A stretch of 64,000 bases of DNA from Ophiostoma sp. CBS 140.51 (lineage: Eukaryota; Ascomycota; Sordariomycetes; Ophiostomatales; Ophiostomataceae), in NCBI GenBank assembly GCA_029298735.1, contig JANSLP010000113.1:1-64000 (forward strand), read 5' to 3'. The notes beneath the pieces were generated by a model that made no database searches, had not been told where the DNA came from, and worked only from the letters and a program-made list of their open reading frames with translations. Shown here in pieces: positions 42,401 to 51,700 of the stretch. The position numbers and the translations under genes are program-made. Each line of letters opens with the position of its first letter. The first letter of the stretch is position 1.

Positions 42401-42647
42401 TGGTGGAAGTTTCTATACGGGCGACGACGCGTGGGCCACAGACCGGCCGACGGACGATTCGCAGTCGAGCCCGCGCAAGCCGCGGCGACCGCTGCAAGCG
42501 AATGGACGACAGGCTCCGCTACCTCCTGCTGCCAATGGCCGCAATGGCAAGGCACAAGCCAACGACACCGAAGACCTCGATGCGCTGCCCGGGCTGCCCA
42601 TGTACAATCTTGTCCTCAGCGACGACGATATTGAAGATGTCGACTAG
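39372..42647 (+). CDS. RAD17: Checkpoint clamp loader subunit Rad17
   Basis: 1091 aa, single exon. The large subunit of the alternative RFC that loads the 9-1-1 clamp at damaged DNA (budding-yeast Rad24). The N-terminal 290 residues are disordered and basic/Ser-rich, with a possible PCNA-type peptide QRKTSLRNFFSP. The AAA+ domain begins at LRPWSERFAPTNLDELAVHKKKV, with Walker A GAAGTGKTT at about 339, a Walker B-like KIIVIEEFPN at about 435, and GPEILRHPGTGLIEFNSIAPS further on. The helical collar follows, including 'LGEVGDVRSAVGSLEFF' and SVDYLNGCIEYLSESDLL. An acidic DD-rich C-terminus ends the protein. The length is greater than in human (681 aa), with fungal low-complexity insertions. Confidence 0.93.
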   Translation: MPPRRKRNVLDDSDSEDEKVREQRKTSLRNFFSPNKTISSTTGANSANSTNASPSKSTTIPTTPTTPTPTRRTRAVAANAKTPTKSPLKNAKSAAASVTSSPIAVSSPFGRILSSRVKGSNTKNGTSSSTNGNGNGGTSASGSPCPSPEKRRGSKGLKGQADERGKSADLVALFTKQAEKAQNSPPKKTVRLALDVDNMGSDPIVSDDDDVEEDDDNIAESSAVVSSYVGSRAQKRWKSGNTTLSSQQLPSSSLPSSAMAPPSSTISSSQRFKRPIRPTGANGTNSTTNDDDLRPWSERFAPTNLDELAVHKKKVADVRKWLEDVMHGRLRQRLLVLKGAAGTGKTTTVKLLAKDMNLDILEWRNPQGAYAAGATSMGFTSAAVQFDEFLNRGSKFSQLALDDNSSDSDDNTIRRNSNGNGNVKTDDKSTPRRRKIIVIEEFPNTFMRSSTGLTGFRNSILQYLAANTPSLAAYAQRRASFDPDTISPVIMIVSETLLTTTSASADSFTAHRLLGPEILRHPGTGLIEFNSIAPSLLAKALELIVQKEARKSGRRRTPGPLVLKRLGEVGDVRSAVGSLEFFCVKGDDQGDWGAKVAFTKSRKGPKDAALTKGERETLEMVSQREASLGVFHAVGKVVYNKRDDLPPPPGTEEALAEMLPDYFAHHARPKRTLVAADTLIDEIGTDTHTFISALHENYALSCEQTGPRDPMSSVDYLNGCIEYLSESDLLCPTWDIFFGGRGSNRSNFGRDSGSHVLRQDEMAFQVAVRGLLFSLPSPVKRSSGAHYQRGDSTNGSGGVGSGAGGGGNQFKMFYPMSLKLWRSREEMEALVDVWSSKLLRGEVFQQGGSAASTQASTGGNRALSFRRPAPRFSSNSSSQAPSFSQSFGQSQRVTAASDDTDRKVVIKKEDSDNSASGLGSISEKNEKPSTSTPPPLLSLGSSARKELLLERLPYMALIARSKRCSFGSMGMRDLEKVISFHGIGAAAAATGNDDADEDAADAACGVGPGNGGSFYTGDDAWATDRPTDDSQSSPRKPRRPLQANGRQAPLPPAANGRNGKAQANDTEDLDALPGLPMYNLVLSDDDIEDVD

Positions 42648-44002
42648 GCGGGTGTGCTGTAGGGAGGGAGGTGTTGTTTTTATGTGTTTTCTGCCCCAAT
42701 TGGGGCTGTACAATATACCGGGGAGGCGATGTGAGATCCAAAAATGGGAAACTGCTTTATGTATCGGAGGCACGACGTTTTTTTTCTTCTCCTTTCTGTT
42801 CGCATATGCTCCTTCATATTCTGCGTGTTCTTACATCGGGGCGTTTTGTTTTTCAACGGAAAGGGGGAAAGGCGAGCATAATCAACACAAAGGACAAGAC
42901 AAGGAAGTCGACGTCCATGGGGAAATCTCATGAAATTAGAACAAGAATACAAGGATACAAAACTGTACTCTACATTCACTATCTTATCGTGAACCGTGAC
43001 ATACAAAGGACAAATGAATAATCAGCCGCGTCTCGAAGGGACCAAAGGGAAAAGACGCGTTCAGTCGGAAAGCTGTAAAAGAAAGCTGACTCGCGATCAT
43101 AATGATTTTCCTTGTCTCCTTTCCTTGTCTCCTGTGCATGAGTCGCTGTGAAAGAAGGCTGGCTGGAACAATGTCGAGGCTTTTGGAGCGGTCACTGCCG
43201 GCGGTGCCCACCGGATATCATGTCCCGCTTTCGACAATTGTTAGTGGAAGCAACACGGTCCAGAGCCTCTGTAGCCGCGCCTTTTGGCGGTGTCACTTGG
43301 TAACTGAACAGCCAGCCGTGCCAGCCTCCAAAAGAATGAAAGTGGGTCTAAATGTTCAAGGTCACTGGGGAAAGAGACAATTGGCGCCCCGCTTTTCTTT
43401 TCCCCGTACCTTCCACGCGCAGCCTCCACTTCTTTTTGGGGGAAGGAGGAGAAAGAAAGCTGACTCCATGGCACAGGGGCTGCCGATACCTCGGCTGGTG
43501 GCGGCGGGCCAAACAGCAGTCCACACTACCGTGTTGCGGCGAACGACCACGGCCGCGCCTTCCTTGAGAAGACGACCCTCGTTACCCCAGAAGACATCCC
43601 CAGAGAGAGCTAGGATCCTACTATTTTCTTCAACTTTTGCCTACGAAGTACTCCAATTTATGTCCTCGGCAATACGTTGTGCTTCTCACACTGCAGCGTC
43701 TTTTGCTTTTGCCCCAACTAAGACAGATCTGGGGGTGCCTGTCGCTCCCGCGGTGCCTTTTCTTACCAGTTGTATCAGGGACGTTGAGCATTGCAGCTCC
43801 TCTTCTTTTTGTTCCTGGATCTTTTTCTTCTTTTTTTTCTTCTCTTTCCCCCTTCTCTCTTTCTCTTCCTCTTCCTCTATTCCCTGTATTCTTCTTTTTA
43901 CCATCGCATCTTGTCGCTGCCATTTTTCGATACGACCTCACGTCTTCTCGTCTTCTCGTCTTCCACCTCTCCTCCTTCTCCTCCTCACCTCAAATCATCA
44001 CA
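42648..44002. other. Intergenic region
   Basis: 3' flank of RAD17, then the promoter and CT-rich leader (43790-43990) of the APH-fold gene. A 309-codon ORF (43102-44031) overlaps the next gene's start in another frame and lacks coding character. No gene supported. Confidence 0.5.
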
Positions 44003-45213
44003 ATGGCGGGCCCCGTGCGGCATCCCATTGACCTCAAGAAGCTCGAGGACTACCTCCGGACAAACGTCCCGGAGGTCGAGCTTCCTCTTGAGATTAAGCA
44101 GGCAAGTTGAATCTCCTACATTCCACCTCGTTGCTATGCACCCTCTAACAGACTCAGTTCGGCTTCGGCCAGTCCAACCCGACCTACCAGCTGACCGCCC
44201 CCTCCGGCACCCGCTATGTCATGCGCAAGAAGCCCCCAGGTCAGCTTGTCTCCAAGACCGCCCACAAGGTCGAGCGCGAGTACCGTATCCTCGCTGCTCT
44301 GGGCGGCACTCCGGAGCGCGCCAAGCAAACGGGCGTCCCTGTGCCCCGTGCCTACTGTCTGTGCGAGGACTCGAGCGTCATTGGCACGCCCTTTTACGTC
44401 ATGAGCTTCTTGGATGGGCGCATCATTGAGGACCCGGCCATCCCCGACGACCAGATCCAGCACGACCCCTCGCGCCGCCGGGCCATGTGGGCCGCCGCCG
44501 TGAAATCGCTGGCCCGCCTGCACCGTGTCGACCCGGCTGCTGTCGGACTGGCCACGTACGGCAAGCCCTCGGGTTTTTATAATCGGCAAATCGAGACGTG
44601 GAAGCAGATTTGCGCTGCCCAGGCCGCCACCAAGGACAAGGAGACGGGTGTCCCTGTGGGCGCGCTGCCGCACTTTGACGACACCATTGCCTTTTTCAGC
44701 GACCCGCGCTACCAGCCCAAGGACCGCTCGACGCTGATCCACGGCGACTACAAGATTGACAACCTGGTGTTCCACAAGACGTTCCCCGAGGTCATTGGCA
44801 TTCTGGACTGGGAAATGTCCACCCGCGGCCACCCCCTGAGCGACCTCTTGAATCTCCTGACGCCGTTCCAGACCGCCCACCTCGCCGGCAAGATCCACAA
44901 CGGCCACCCCCTGTTTGTCCCCGGCACTCTGCACGGCCTCCCCACGCCCGAGGAAATCACGGCCATGTACGCCGCCGAGTCCGGCTGGACCCCGACCCCT
45001 TCGGAGCTGCGCTGGGCCGCCGCTTTCAACATTTTCCGCCAGGCGGCTATTTGCCAGGGCATTGCCGCTCGTGTGGCCGGCCGGCAGGCGAGCTCAGAGA
45101 TTGCGCTGTCGTATGCCAATGCGCGGCAGCCGCTGGCGGAGCTTGCCTGGACGATGATCCAGGAGGCGCGGGAGCTGCACGGTCTGGACGATGACGAGAA
45201 GGCCAAGTTATAA
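44003..45213 (+). CDS. APH-fold phosphotransferase family protein (ACAD10/11 N-domain-like)
   Basis: Exon 1 44003-44101, intron 44102-44157, exon 2 44158-45213; 384 aa. The intron uses a GC donor (CAG-GCAAGT) and a CTCAG acceptor. Splicing gives PLEIKQFGFGQSNPTYQL, the nucleotide-binding loop of this family. Catalytic landmarks are RKKPPG with the ATP-binding Lys, HKVEREYRIL, LIHGDYKIDNLVF (Brenner-type HGDxxxxN) at about 228 and ILDWEMSTRGHPLSDL (metal-binding Asp). This is the aminoglycoside-phosphotransferase/choline-kinase fold. It closely follows the kinase-like domain fused to acyl-CoA dehydrogenase in animal ACAD10/11, here as a stand-alone protein. The substrate is unknown; in ACAD10/11 it acts on hydroxyacyl-CoA (family knowledge). 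Confidence 0.9.
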
Positions 45214-46013
45214 GTGCCTTTCGTGGAGAGAGAAAGCGCTAGGGTACCTGTTTATACATCTCATTTATCTGTCATCTGTCATCTACAACCGTTTATTAGT
45301 TTCCAAACCAACATGTACATATAGCCCCAAAAACAATGGAACAACAATACATTTGTCATTTACACGCTATTCCTACTTTGCACACAGTGCCCTGACAAAG
45401 ATGACATTTTTTATTATTTCAATCTCGACATCAACATGTGAAATCGCCGCGTGTAGTGACGCCCTTCAGACTCATACCACGAAATAAGTACGGCTGTGTG
45501 TAATCGTTGCTCCTGCTACGACCAAATGCCTCAAGTCATGACACGTAAACATTGATTCATCGAGACGAGATAAAAGTACGCTTATAACAATATCATTTGA
45601 TGATACCTAAATCCTAATACTAATCCCAGTGAATAAAGAAAGACCAAAGCACGTGTTTTTGTGCACCCCTAACGCCGTAAACTGATGCGATGTCGTTAAA
45701 CAATAAAGTAGTCAAGGAGATGATGAAAGTGAGGAAACGCTGAAAGTAAATGGATGATGAATGCAAAGAGAGGGAAAATATTATGAAAATGTGAAGGAAG
45801 GAAAAGGTTTCAAAATGGTAAACTCCGAGAACAGAAAAACCAACGTGACCAAATATAAACAAAAATCAAATTAAGACAGATAATGAAACCAAATGCGGAA
45901 AGGGGGTAACAAAAAATCAACGCTGAAAATGTCTAGATGCATATGAAAAACGAATGAAAAATGAATAGGAAAAAGAGTGTCGTATAAGAGCCATGCAATG
46001 ATAGGTACCAGTA
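45214..46013. other. Intergenic region between convergent genes
   Basis: 800 bases, AT-rich, serving as the two 3' flanks. No coding signal. Confidence 0.6.
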
Positions 46014-48755
46014 CTACTGGACGGAGCCATGGTTGCCCGCATCTGTGGCGTGCGGCAGAAAGACGTCGCGCCGGATCGGGCTCAAGGGCGAAAGTGTGGC
46101 TGTGTTGGGCGACAAGGCCGGCGTTTGCAAAGACCCTGCCGTGTTCATGGCCATGTCTATCATCATCGTCGGCTGTTGCATGTTATGTGGCTGTTGTGGG
46201 CGGTAAAGCTGAGGACGAAAGGAGCCAATCGAAAACTGCCTATGCTGGAACATTGGTGGGATCTGATGATCAAATGGCGTTGTGTATGTGTAAATCGGCC
46301 GGCTCGCGTTAGAGGGTGGGCCGGCAGTCGGTGTCGGTGTTGTCGACGATGACGATGATGCCGACGACGTTGTCGTTGTCGTTGTTGTTGCAGCTATGTT
46401 GGGCGGTGCGAGCATTTGGCGGCTCCACGCCGAAATGGCCGACCGTTCACTGTTGTTGTTGCTGGTGGTGATGGTGGTGGTGGTAGTGGTGCCCGTGCTC
46501 GTGGTACTGTTGTTGTCGTTGGTAGGTGTATTGTTCTCGTTCGCCGTCAGCGATGAGCTGCGTGAGTAAGGTACAGGAGACGAGAACCACACAGTGTCAC
46601 GATCCATCGCTGGGACATAATCGACCGGCGGAGACAGCCTCAGGCTGTGCAGCCCATTGCCCCGCTGCTGGTGAGACGGCTGGGACGACTGGGACGACTG
46701 AGATGGCTGAGCTGGCTGAGCTGGCTGAGATGGCTGAGATGGCTGAGATGGCTGAGATGGCTGAGATGGCTGAGATGGCTGAGATGGCTGAGATGGCTGA
46801 GATGGCTGAGATGGCTGCTGCACCATGCCGAACCCTGATTGGGAGGATTGCACATGCGCGTTCAGATCAAAGCTGCTGCTGCTGCTGGCCGAGGCGGAGC
46901 TCGCTGACGGGGCAAAGCCGCGGAAAACGCTGTTTTCAACACGGGGCCGGACCCGGCGGGAGGGTCCTTCTGACGATCCCGAGTGCGGTGCTGCTCTCCG
47001 TTCACCCGCGACAGGACGTTGTTGAGAAACGGTGGTTGGCAATGGACCTGAAGGCAAGCCAGATTCACGCCGGGTTTGTGTGGAGGACGAGGGCGCTGGT
47101 GGCTGTACATGACCCGGGTGCCGCGGCGCCTGCGCGCCTGGGTAAGCCGTGTACCGTAGTCGTTCTTCCGCGAAGGCGTTGCGGCGGACCGGTGAGAAAT
47201 ACATCCGTGCCTCTGGCTCAAGCTTGTCGCGGCAGTACGGGCAGGTCCTGTTTTCGTGAAGCCACTTTTTGATGCAGCGGTTGCCAAACACATGCTTGCA
47301 TTTGGGCAGCCGGAGCGGGCGCTCGACAACACCCTCGGACGAAGTCTCGCCAAAGTCAATGTAGCAGATGATGCACATTCTCTCTTCTTCATCTAGGCTG
47401 TCAATTGCCACAGACTCCAGCGACCGAAGCGTCGGCTTGGAGGTGCCCCGTCGCCGATGGAGCATCGCATCTTGGTACAGAAGATTGGCCTGCAGGCGGG
47501 CATGCGCCTCTCGCTCCCGGTTCGCTGCCGAGTTCGGGTTCGACGTAACGGTTTGGAACGAATAGCGTGTCGGGTCTGGGCTTGTTTCTGTGTCCGATTC
47601 ATCGCTGCTCGTGGCATAGTACGGTGCATACCGGGCCCTGTATTCCCTCTGATTTTCTCTCAGATGACCTCGTCTCATGGAGTTGCCACTGCCTGAGCGG
47701 GTGGATGCTTGCGGTGCTGGTGTCGGTGCAACGTTGATGCTACTCAAAGGCGTGGGAGTAGCAGCATCTGTTGCCGAGTCGGTGGGCGAGGCGCTCGAAG
47801 AAGGAGAGGGTGTTGACGCTTGTTCAGACGATGCTCCGTTGGGCACAGATGTCGAAGCTTGTGTTTGCCCAGCCTGCCGGACAAGTTGTGCAGATGTAGA
47901 CGGCATTGTTATTGTCGTCGTTATATTCACAGTTGCTTGGGTCCGCTGTGCTGGCTGGTGGGAGCCGTTCCCGGAAGACTGCGGAGAGCCACTGGGTTGG
48001 CCGTGATGATAGTGCCCGTTGAAGCCGTGGCTGAGGTCCGGCAGGGCTGAATGGTACATAGGCTGAGCGCCATATACACCTCTGGGCATGGTTGTCGAAT
48101 GCGAGGCAGATTGGTGGTACGGGGGCATATATCCGACTTGCGGCAACGGCCACGCTGAAGAGTAGATTGGTACCGGCGCTGGCCGTGTGTCCGGAGGCGG
48201 TAGAGGGCATGGCGGCAATGATGGGTCAAAGGAGCCATGGAACTCTTCACTCGACGTCTGTCGGGCAGATATGGGCATCATAGGTCGTATTGGTACCCGT
48301 TGATGCTGCTGCTGCTGTCGCTGCTGTTGCTGTTGTCGCTGCCGTTGCATATTTTGTTGCTGCTGTTGCTCGACCAACTGCAAATGTCGTTGCAATTCAT
48401 TCTCTGCCCCTGCCATCGCTTGTACATATTGCTGCCGCTCGTGCTGCCGCAGCTGCTCAATCTCGCGCTGCTGCTGCTGCTGCCGCATCAGTTGGATCTC
48501 GTCGGCTCCTTGGGAGGCTATAGGCGGCAAGGGAAACTCCTCGTGTGACCGCGGGGAAACACCAGTTAAGGGCCGGGAAAATGCACCGGACAGGTAGGGC
48601 GGCAACCCTGTTGGAGACAGCTGTTGCAACAAAGACTGCGCAATGAACGGACAGCCTACTTGCGTGTTCGAGCTGAATGCATTGTCCGGAGGCCGTGGTG
48701 GCATCGGAGGCTCGGGTGAGTTCTGCATGTCGTAGTCAAGTTCCATACGGTCCAT
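46014..48755 (-). CDS. Large RING-finger protein, probable E3 ubiquitin ligase
   Basis: 913 aa, single exon. A RING domain lies at about 460-512: C-I-I-C, a 20-residue loop, LPKCKHVFGNRCIKKWL, then CPYCRDKL. Most of the rest is low in complexity: Gln-rich coiled region at about 85-150, a Ser/Thr/Pro-rich N-half, a QPS repeat at about 646-680 and Ser/Thr runs. The fifth metal-ligand position of a RING-H2 (normally H after 'HVF') is occupied by G here, a feature that recurs in a group of fungal RINGs with CKHxFG. RING proteins transfer ubiquitin from an E2 to substrates. The substrate and location are unknown. The long disordered arms suggest a scaffolding or condensing role (inference). Confidence 0.85.
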   Translation of the reverse strand: MDRMELDYDMQNSPEPPMPPRPPDNAFSSNTQVGCPFIAQSLLQQLSPTGLPPYLSGAFSRPLTGVSPRSHEEFPLPPIASQGADEIQLMRQQQQQREIEQLRQHERQQYVQAMAGAENELQRHLQLVEQQQQQNMQRQRQQQQQRQQQQHQRVPIRPMMPISARQTSSEEFHGSFDPSLPPCPLPPPDTRPAPVPIYSSAWPLPQVGYMPPYHQSASHSTTMPRGVYGAQPMYHSALPDLSHGFNGHYHHGQPSGSPQSSGNGSHQPAQRTQATVNITTTITMPSTSAQLVRQAGQTQASTSVPNGASSEQASTPSPSSSASPTDSATDAATPTPLSSINVAPTPAPQASTRSGSGNSMRRGHLRENQREYRARYAPYYATSSDESDTETSPDPTRYSFQTVTSNPNSAANREREAHARLQANLLYQDAMLHRRRGTSKPTLRSLESVAIDSLDEEERMCIICYIDFGETSSEGVVERPLRLPKCKHVFGNRCIKKWLHENRTCPYCRDKLEPEARMYFSPVRRNAFAEERLRYTAYPGAQAPRHPGHVQPPAPSSSTQTRRESGLPSGPLPTTVSQQRPVAGERRAAPHSGSSEGPSRRVRPRVENSVFRGFAPSASSASASSSSSFDLNAHVQSSQSGFGMVQQPSQPSQPSQPSQPSQPSQPSQPSQPSQPSQPAQPAQPSQSSQSSQPSHQQRGNGLHSLRLSPPVDYVPAMDRDTVWFSSPVPYSRSSSLTANENNTPTNDNNSTTSTGTTTTTTITTSNNNSERSAISAWSRQMLAPPNIAATTTTTTTSSASSSSSTTPTPTAGPPSNASRPIYTYTTPFDHQIPPMFQHRQFSIGSFRPQLYRPQQPHNMQQPTMMIDMAMNTAGSLQTPALSPNTATLSPLSPIRRDVFLPHATDAGNHGSVQ
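46721..46815 (-). repeat. 9-bp tandem repeat encoding (QPS)n
   Basis: Around ten near-identical copies of a 9-base unit (GGCTGAGAT on the plus strand) within the RING gene. They code for repeated Gln-Pro-Ser on the minus strand. Such in-frame 9-mers often vary in copy number between strains. Confidence 0.9.
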
Positions 48756-51700
48756 AGCGAGGACAGGCTAGTTTGGCGTGTGCCAACAGGCAGTGGAACG
48801 TCGAAGCTGAAATGAATAGATTTGTTCTCAAAATGTAAGAGAATATGGCGAGTTTGATCAAAAAGGCGAGAAAAACACTGCCGTTCTTTGGCGAAGTTTT
48901 GTCGTCAAAGTTATAAAATTAATCGATGTCGGGTGGCGTGTCTTACACCCAGGCCCCATTTGGTTCGTAATCGGATCGTGAGAAGCCGTCGGTGCCGGTG
49001 TGGTGAAGCGCAAAGTCGTCTCTCAGCCCAAACAGAGACGAAAGTGAGTAAGTAGGATAAAATGGGGTCGAGCTGTCGGAAGAATAGGACGGAAGACTGA
49101 GGGAGCCGGGGTGACAAGACGAAACGAAGACGAGAGAAAAGTGAAAGGAGGGCCGATCAGCTGCGAGGGTATCGTGGGCTCAAATAAAGGAAAGGAAATG
49201 CAAAGGGAGCCCGCTTGGAGGAAGGGCGAGGCAAAGGTTTAAATAAGACGGGTAAAGAAACGAGCAGATTTAAGAGAAAAAGAAATAAAAAAGGCACCCG
49301 ACAGGCGACAGGGACAAGGCGAGTGACTTTTTGTTGGCAGGCGTGCTTGACCAGGCAAACGAGCAGGAAGAATGGCAGGCACGTTATGCACGGATGCACG
49401 CACGAAGGCGACAGCCAGAGCCAGACCCAGAGTCGCAGGAGTCGAAAGTGAAGGAGGAACGGTGGCGGGACTGTGAGCGGGTGTATGCAAGGCAACTCGT
49501 CCTCTTCAGTGGTCTTTCTTCACTACGGACGATGCAGCTGTGTTGTTGAGTTTGTTGGCGAATGCCGGCGTGGCAGCTTCAAGCAAGGGCAAGGACAGGG
49601 ATAAGGACGAAAGGCAAAATGCAGAAAGAAGACGTTAAAGGGCACAGGGAACACGGCGTAGATGCAAAAAGAAAAGAGGACAACGGGGCAAACTCAACGA
49701 AGGCAGAAAAGTAAGAGCGAAACAAGAGCACCTTTGTTGGAAAGTTACAGTCTAAAGGCGCTGCTGTAAATCTGTATCGAAGGCCTGGTCAAGGCTATCA
49801 ATTTTGTAAGAGAGTTTGCAACGCTACTGTTGTTGCAAACGAAGACAGGCCCCTCTCGTGAACAAGGATAGCCCAAAATGGAGAGGAGGGGTTTCGGAGC
49901 GAGCGGTTAGACGGGGGTGTGTGCAGCGCTCGTGTGTGTTGAGGGCGTTGAGTGTGTGAGTGTTGAGATTGTGTGCATGTGCATGTGCCAGTGTGCCAGT
50001 GTGATTGCAAGCGAAATGCGTGCAGGTTTATTGTGTGGCCGTGTGTTCGTGCGGCGAGGTTTGACGGCCACTTGGAAAGAGAAAGCTTTGGAGAATGAGG
50101 TGAGGAGGCCGTTGTGCGTTGTGTCTGGGTGCGTTGCGGCAGCGGCGTGTCCTTCTAGTCTGTGCTGTGGGATTTGTTGCAAAGGATGCTGTTTGCTGTA
50201 TCCTATGGAACAAGAAAAGGCTCAACAAGAACGTGTGGCAAGGAGACGCTGATGAGCTGGCTGTCTGGCCGTATTGGGAGCCGATATGTTTGGTCGGCTG
50301 AGACGAAACAATGCCTGGCTTTGGGCAAGTTGGTTTGGTTTGGCCAGTTCAGTTCGTGGGCTGCGTGAGGGGCGACAAGTGGGGAGTTACTGGGCAGAAC
50401 AGAAGCTCTGCTGATAGGGATCGGAACCGGATGTGAAGTTTGTGTCAGGCAATAATGACGGGCGTGGTGATAAGAGGTCGAGGAGAAAGTGCGGACGAGA
50501 CGATAAACGTCACGTTATCGACTGAGAAGAAAGAAAAAAGAGAAACAGGAAAGCGAGAAGAGACCAGAAAGAGCAGAAAGACGGGAAGAAAAGGGCAAGT
50601 GAAGACAAGACATGCGGCACACCAACACACATACAGGCGTCGTCTCAGGCTCTCTCCTCATCATTCAATAAGAGGACTTAATCATAGTCCAGCTGATGCA
50701 TGTGGTCCAACGGGATTCGGCGTCATGGCTTGGCCTGGCCCTTCCACTCTTTCCCTTTGGGGCAAAGAAACTGGGAACGAAGGACGTTGAAAGATGGGTT
50801 TAAAGACCGAGATACGAGTAGGTAGTGAGGGGAAGCGGGACAGAGCTGGCTGGGCTTGACGGGCTGGGCTGGACGTGGCTGTAAGCGCAGCTTGTTTGTA
50901 CCCTGTATTACTCCGTACTTGTCGAACAAGGGAGGAAACAAAAGAGCAAGCGAGACGGCGACTGCATCCTGCCTCGCTCGCATATTGGTTGGTGTAAGGT
51001 CAGGGTCTAAAGACCGGCCAGTCCAGGCCGGCCTGGGCCCAGCCACGACTGCATCAATTGGTGCTATTACAGAATAATAGTGGTAGGGTCGCAATTGATC
51101 CATCGCCTGGACTGGACATAGGTCGGCTTCAGCTGCCGATTTTCAGTGGCTATTTTCAGCTTGCAAGGGCGGCGCTATTCCAAAGAATAGTCCTGGATTG
51201 TTGGCCATGGTCTCTGACGACAGTGAAAGTGCAATGCAATGGAAGGCCAGGTCGAAGGGTAGACCGAAGGAGTAAGGCCAAAATGTAGTCGTAGATTGTT
51301 GATGCTGCCGCGCCGCGAGGCTCACTTGCGTAGCAGCATGCAGCTGCAAAACGTCACAGCTGCAAAATGTCTAGGCCACAAGGCTCTTTAATATCCCTGT
51401 AAAATACAGTTCTCGAGATAAGGTTCGCAGAGCAGCCTGTGGGTAAAGGTGTTCCCTGACAGCCGTTCTCGACGAAATAGAGCACTGGAAGCTGGTTAGC
51501 TGAGCTGCCAAAAGACAACTGGGTATGTGTAACGACTAAACGCACAGCAGTAATATATGCAGTAAACCAACGCACTTACTGGTGTCCATGGCATCATAGT
51601 GCTGAAGAAGCTGGCAAAAAAAGTGTGGTAGCGACGTGTTGGTGCGCTTTTCTTCGCCAATCCCATCAAAATCTGGCTCCTGGAACTGCTGCCATCGGGA

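Noticed and set aside
43102..44031. 309-codon plus-strand ORF upstream of the APH-fold gene
   Set aside because: It runs through a CT-rich promoter and the start of the real gene in another frame. The protein is low in complexity with no domain.
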